A stretch of DNA of 8,835 bases, taken from assembly GCA_021826605.1 (NCBI GenBank), contig JAKAZF010000083.1:1-8835 (forward strand), in the 5' to 3' direction. The stretch comes from Planctomycetota bacterium (GTDB lineage: Bacteria; Planctomycetota; Phycisphaerae; WQYP01). Made by a program: the position numbers and the translations under genes. The notes beneath the pieces are model-generated. The model was given only the letters and a program-made list of their open reading frames with translations, made no database searches and had not been told where the DNA came from. How positions within the stretch are numbered: the stretch's first letter is position 1; the number at the start of each line of letters is the position of its first letter. Shown one piece after another: positions 5,889-8,835 of this stretch.

Positions 5889-7079
5889 TCATTTCGTTAA
5901 AAAATACGACATCAGTTCGTAGCCGGCTTCGATGTGCAGGTCGCTTTCCATGGCGGCCTGTTCGGTGTAGGCCCGTGCGATGCTGCTTTTTCCCTGTGAA
6001 CCGGTGATCAGAAAAGGTACCGGAGCTTCGTGGTGCTTGCGCGTGGCGCATTGGGTGGCATGGTCGGGCATGATCAGCAATCGCCATTGATCAAAGGTCT
6101 TTAATTTCTTGAGCACCGGGCCGACAACATGTTCGTCAATGGCTTCAATGCTTTTGATTTTCGTGGTGAAGTCGGCCTGATGGCTGGCTTCATCCGGTGC
6201 TTCCACGTGGCAGCAGACCAGATCAAAATTGTCCAGGGCGTCGCACGTGTATTTCCCCTGGGTGGCGTAATCGGTATCGTGATAGCTGGTAATGCCGGGC
6301 ACATCAATATTTTTCCAGCCCAGCAGGTTGGCAATTCCGCGCAGCAAATCCACAGCGGTAATCATGGCGCCGGAAACGCCGAAACGTTCCTTAAAGCTTG
6401 GAATATGCCGAGGTCGCCCCTGGCCCCACAGCCAGATATCCGTGGCCTGATTTTCGCCGAATTGTCGCCGCACCAGATTTACTTCATGGCCCTTGAGCAC
6501 CGCGCGGGCCTTGTTCATAATATCCAGTAATGGCTCTGCACCGGCTCCGCGCGGTAAATGGCTTTTAATCGGCTGATCGGGAATATCATGGGGGGGGGTG
6601 GTCTTTACTTTGCTTAAATCCGTGCCGGAAAGTGTCATTAAATTGCGATAACTTACGCCCGGGTGAAACGTCACTCCGCTGGCGCTTCCTACGGCGTCTG
6701 TGACCGCCTGCAAAAGCGTGCGGCCTTCGTTGTCTTTGATATGTCCGGCGGAATGATCCACCATTTTTCCATCAATAATGGTGACGAAGTTGCACCGCAT
6801 AACCCAGTTTGAGGCGTTGAGTTTCAGGCCCATTGCCGCCGCCTCCAGCGGAGCACGGCCGGGATGATATTGTGCCGGGTCATACCCCAGAAGGCATAGC
6901 GTGCAAACGTCGCTGCCCGGGCTGAAATCCGGCGGTGTGGTGCGAACCGTACCAATGCGACCGTTGCGGGCGGCTGCGTCCATATTGGGTTTACAGGCAA
7001 CTTCCAGGGGCGTTTTATTGCCCAGTTCGGCAATCGGGGCGTCGGCAGCTCCGTCGGGAATGATAATGGCATATTTCAT
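5889..7079 (-). CDS. ApgM-like cofactor-independent phosphoglycerate mutase / proposed homoserine kinase
   Basis: This 396-residue protein has the usual length and layout of the archaeal-type phosphoglycerate mutase family (alkaline phosphatase superfamily). Visible signatures are the metal-binding start IIPDGAAD (D9), the nucleophile region SPGSDVCTL (S56), LLGYDP (64-68), GRAPLEAAAMG (74-84), TPPHDIP (161-167), IWLWGQG (215-221), HVEAPDEASHQ (291-301, D296 and H300 as metal ligands), MPDHAT (337-342, D339/H340) and HHEAPVPF (349-356). The classical role is interconversion of 2- and 3-phosphoglycerate without 2,3-bisphosphoglycerate. A closely related family has been proposed as an alternative homoserine kinase when it sits beside threonine genes. 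Here homoserine dehydrogenase lies 78 bp upstream on the same strand, which favours that role, but sequence alone does not separate the two activities. The ATG at 7079 lacks a clear Shine-Dalgarno. Confidence 0.9.
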   Translation of the reverse strand: MKYAIIIPDGAADAPIAELGNKTPLEVACKPNMDAAARNGRIGTVRTTPPDFSPGSDVCTLCLLGYDPAQYHPGRAPLEAAAMGLKLNASNWVMRCNFVTIIDGKMVDHSAGHIKDNEGRTLLQAVTDAVGSASGVTFHPGVSYRNLMTLSGTDLSKVKTTPPHDIPDQPIKSHLPRGAGAEPLLDIMNKARAVLKGHEVNLVRRQFGENQATDIWLWGQGRPRHIPSFKERFGVSGAMITAVDLLRGIANLLGWKNIDVPGITSYHDTDYATQGKYTCDALDNFDLVCCHVEAPDEASHQADFTTKIKSIEAIDEHVVGPVLKKLKTFDQWRLLIMPDHATQCATRKHHEAPVPFLITGSQGKSSIARAYTEQAAMESDLHIEAGYELMSYFLTK

Positions 7080-7157
7080 GGTGTTGCTTTCGATTCCTAA
7101 TTCCTATCAACAATATTCTAACACGGCGACCCGTGCGATGAGGCGATCCGCAACAGC

Positions 7158-8453
7158 TCACGGCGGCGGATCGATGACCCGAATGTGCCGGGTCTGGCCG
7201 CGTATGCCGCGCAGGCGGTCAATTTTGGCGGTAGCCTCGGTCACTTTGCCGTCCGGTGCTTCATGCGTCATAATTACCAGGGGCACAAATTGATCCTCGT
7301 GGGCTTCATGTTGCACCATCGCGGCCAAGGAAATGCCCAGCTTACCAAGTATGCCGGTAATCTGATGCAGCATTCCCGGTTTATCCTGTACCATCATCCT
7401 TAAATAATGCCGGGATGACACATCTTGAATTGGAATAACGCCGGCGGTACTGCGCCGTGTCAGCAGCGGCAGTTGCTTGAAAAGCAGTGGGGCGGTTCCC
7501 ATGGCCGCTTCCACAATGTCTGCGATGATGGCGCTGGCCGTGGGCTTTCCTCCGGCTCCGCGACCATAATGAATGGTCTGGCCGCTGGCATGGCCGACGA
7601 CGGCAATGGCATTAAATGACCCATTCACATTGGCCAGCAGATGTTTCTGCGGAACAAACGAAGGGTGTACCCGCAGGGAAATGCCATGGCCGTGTTTTTC
7701 CGCGATCGCCAGGAGTTTGCATACGTAGCCCAATTCCAGGCCATAGCGCAAATCCATATCGTCAATGGTATTTATTCCGCTGACATGAATCTGGTCAAAT
7801 GGCACATGGGTCCCGAACGCCAGCGACGCCAGAATGGCCAGTTTATGAGCACTATCTCCGCCGGTGACATCCAGTGTCGGATCAGGCTCGGCAAAGCCGG
7901 CGGCCTGGGCTTCGGCTAAGGCGGTGCTGTAGCTTTTACCGGCGGAACTCATTTCACTTAAAATGTAATTGCATGTCCCATTGACAATTCCGACGACCTG
8001 ATCAATTTCATTGGCGATCAACCCGCGAGTCAGTGCCAGAACAATGGGAATAGCTCCGCCGCAGGAAGCTTCAAAGCAGACGCAGGAGTTGGCTTTAGCC
8101 GCGGCGCGAAATATTTCCGTCCCATGCAGCGCCAGCAGATGCTTATTGGCGGTTACCAGTAACTTCCCGGATTTAACAGCCCGCAGGGAGAACGCTTTCG
8201 CCGGTTCAACGCCGCCCATGACTTCCACGACAATCTGAATGTCCGGATCATTGAGAATATCATCCGGATTGGTGGTAAATAAATTCGCCGGAATTTTGTT
8301 ATTCCGGGTTTTAGCCGTATCCCGAATTAAAATCCGCTTCAAAGCCAGCGACTGTCCGGATCGCTTGGCCAGCAGCGCTTTCTCGGTCAGCAGCATCTCC
8401 GCCACCGTCGCTCCGACCGTTCCGCATCCCAGCAATCCAATATGTGTTGTCAT
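7158..8453 (-). CDS. hom: Homoserine dehydrogenase with C-terminal ACT domain
   Basis: The enzyme reduces aspartate-4-semialdehyde to homoserine with NAD(P)H, in the branch to threonine, methionine and isoleucine. From ATG 8453 it has 431 residues, normal for the ACT-containing form. It shows the Rossmann motif GLLGCGTVG (6-14), TANKHLLA (101-108, with the conserved Lys), the EASCGGAIPI region (128-137), GIVNGTCNYILSEM (155-168) and AEPDPTLDVTGGDSAHKL. In the last of these E189, D200 and K204 fall at the spacing of the catalytic Glu, Asp and Lys of known enzymes. An ACT domain starts near residue 350 (YLRMMVQDKPGML), implying feedback control by an amino acid, usually threonine. ATG 8453 is chosen because GGAG stands 5 bases upstream; GTG 8459 would add two residues. 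The ApgM-like gene follows after 78 bp, probably in one transcript. No fused aspartate kinase is present. Confidence 0.97.
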   Translation of the reverse strand: MTTHIGLLGCGTVGATVAEMLLTEKALLAKRSGQSLALKRILIRDTAKTRNNKIPANLFTTNPDDILNDPDIQIVVEVMGGVEPAKAFSLRAVKSGKLLVTANKHLLALHGTEIFRAAAKANSCVCFEASCGGAIPIVLALTRGLIANEIDQVVGIVNGTCNYILSEMSSAGKSYSTALAEAQAAGFAEPDPTLDVTGGDSAHKLAILASLAFGTHVPFDQIHVSGINTIDDMDLRYGLELGYVCKLLAIAEKHGHGISLRVHPSFVPQKHLLANVNGSFNAIAVVGHASGQTIHYGRGAGGKPTASAIIADIVEAAMGTAPLLFKQLPLLTRRSTAGVIPIQDVSSRHYLRMMVQDKPGMLHQITGILGKLGISLAAMVQHEAHEDQFVPLVIMTHEAPDGKVTEATAKIDRLRGIRGQTRHIRVIDPPP

Positions 8454-8458
8454 AGCCA

Positions 8459-8462
8459 CTCC
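8459..8462 (-). promoter_or_regulatory. Shine-Dalgarno for hom
   Basis: On the minus strand GGAG lies 5 bases before ATG 8453. It overlaps the alternative GTG start at 8459-8457, so it supports the ATG over the GTG. Confidence 0.6.
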
Positions 8463-8715
8463 AAGTATTCCTACAGCGAATTAAGATACGGCAACCGACG
8501 GCAGCGTGCCAGCGCGGAGGGGGATTTATCGGGTAGGCCCAAGGATATCTGACGATTTCCAACGCCCTCCAGTGGCGATTACAATACAGCCGTATAATAG
8601 AAAAAGCCGGACAGGTAGAGGGCATAAGAAAACTTCGCTAGTGAGTGTGCGGTCGTGAAAACCAGAGAAATAGTTGAGTTCGGCGACTTTCAAACGCCAG
8701 TTGGGTTAACTGGCC
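8463..8715. other. Intergenic region upstream of hom; promoter region, no gene seen
   Basis: No supportable gene lies between hom and the inverted repeats at the right edge. A perfect TATAAT occurs on the plus strand at 8593-8598 and reads as TATTAT on the minus strand at 8600-8595, but no good -35 box stands at 16-18 bp in either direction. The hom promoter is probably here. I see no T-box, riboswitch or attenuator-like Thr/Ile-rich leader peptide. Confidence 0.35.
8697..8713. repeat. Inverted repeat CCAGTT-N5-AACTGG
   Basis: Perfect 6-bp arms CCAGTT (8697-8702) and AACTGG (8708-8713) flank a 5-base spacer. The element sits 2 bases before an ATG on the plus strand and could be an operator or a small hairpin. 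Confidence 0.5.
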
Positions 8716-8835
8716 ATGCTTTGTAAAACCGCTGTTGCGCGCAAGATTCTTGCGCACTGTTGGAGCTTGGATCTGAGTGTCAAACACGCCGCCATTTATA
8801 AAATCGACGCTGATTACCACTTCAACGCGGCAGTG
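8716..8835 (+). CDS. Possible 5' end of an unidentified gene running off the window
   Basis: From ATG 8716 a frame of 40 codons stays open to the right edge (MLCKTAVARKIL..., then SVKHAAIYKIDADYHF), with balanced codon use. An in-frame TAA at 8707-8709 precedes it and there is no Shine-Dalgarno. The opposite strand is also open from the right edge to a stop at 8638 (about 65 codons, ending FSRPHTH), and would be the 3' end of a gene upstream of hom. Only one can be real and I cannot decide from this length. I recognise no family in either. Confidence 0.25.
   Translation, partial: MLCKTAVARKILAHCWSLDLSVKHAAIYKIDADYHFNAAV
8739..8755. repeat. 17-bp palindrome GCGCAAGA-T-TCTTGCGC
   Basis: Perfect 8-bp arms (8739-8746 and 8748-8755) surround a single central T. 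It looks like a dimer-binding operator or short hairpin, but it lies inside both open frames at the window edge. Confidence 0.5.

Noticed and set aside
8593..8598. Perfect TATAAT as a plus-strand promoter for a gene at the right edge
   Set aside because: No acceptable -35 hexamer at 16-18 bp and the downstream ORF is itself unconfirmed, so it was noted only within the intergenic entry.

Overview
This 8.8 kb window comes from a bacterial chromosome of intermediate GC. An AsmA-family envelope protein, an exported beta-propeller and ordinary bacterial tRNA and Shine-Dalgarno signals point to a diderm bacterium. The pairing of homoserine dehydrogenase with an archaeal-type (ApgM-like) phosphoglycerate mutase homologue reminds me of Planctomycetota (Phycisphaerae-like). 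That placement is an impression from protein style, not something proven here.

Layout. (1) Positions 1-2405 (+) hold the C-terminal 800 residues of a very large AsmA/YhdP-like protein that continues off the left edge. (2) A promoter-like -10 box, tRNA-Arg(CCT) (2448-2521) and a hairpin abutting the tRNA follow. (3) Positions 2541-2850 carry about two and a third copies of a roughly 125-141 bp imperfectly palindromic repeat built on short CTCTACT-like words. The third, partial copy runs into the start codon of an unrecognised basic 167-residue ORF (2845-3348). (4) Positions 3542-5841 (+) hold a polytopic membrane protein of unknown family and then an exported beta-propeller protein. The propeller gene has a good ribosome-binding site, an ATG and a signal-peptide-like start, but an in-frame TAG at codon 10 (4612-4614) interrupts that start. 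(5) Five 7-bp ATTATTC-type units (5842-5876) lie between convergent genes. (6) On the minus strand, homoserine dehydrogenase with a C-terminal ACT domain (8453-7158) is followed after 78 bp by an ApgM-like enzyme (7079-5889). (7) The right edge (8454-8835) is mostly non-coding, with two inverted repeats and two competing unconfirmed ORFs that run off the window.

How the genes work together. The hom/apgM-like pair is the clearest functional unit: aspartate-semialdehyde to homoserine, then possibly homoserine phosphorylation, since an ApgM-like family has been proposed as an alternative homoserine kinase. The membrane-protein/propeller pair looks like a small envelope module of unknown function, and it contains the most unusual sequence feature of the window, the interrupted signal peptide. 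I found no CRISPR array, transposase, integrase or recognisable defence system.
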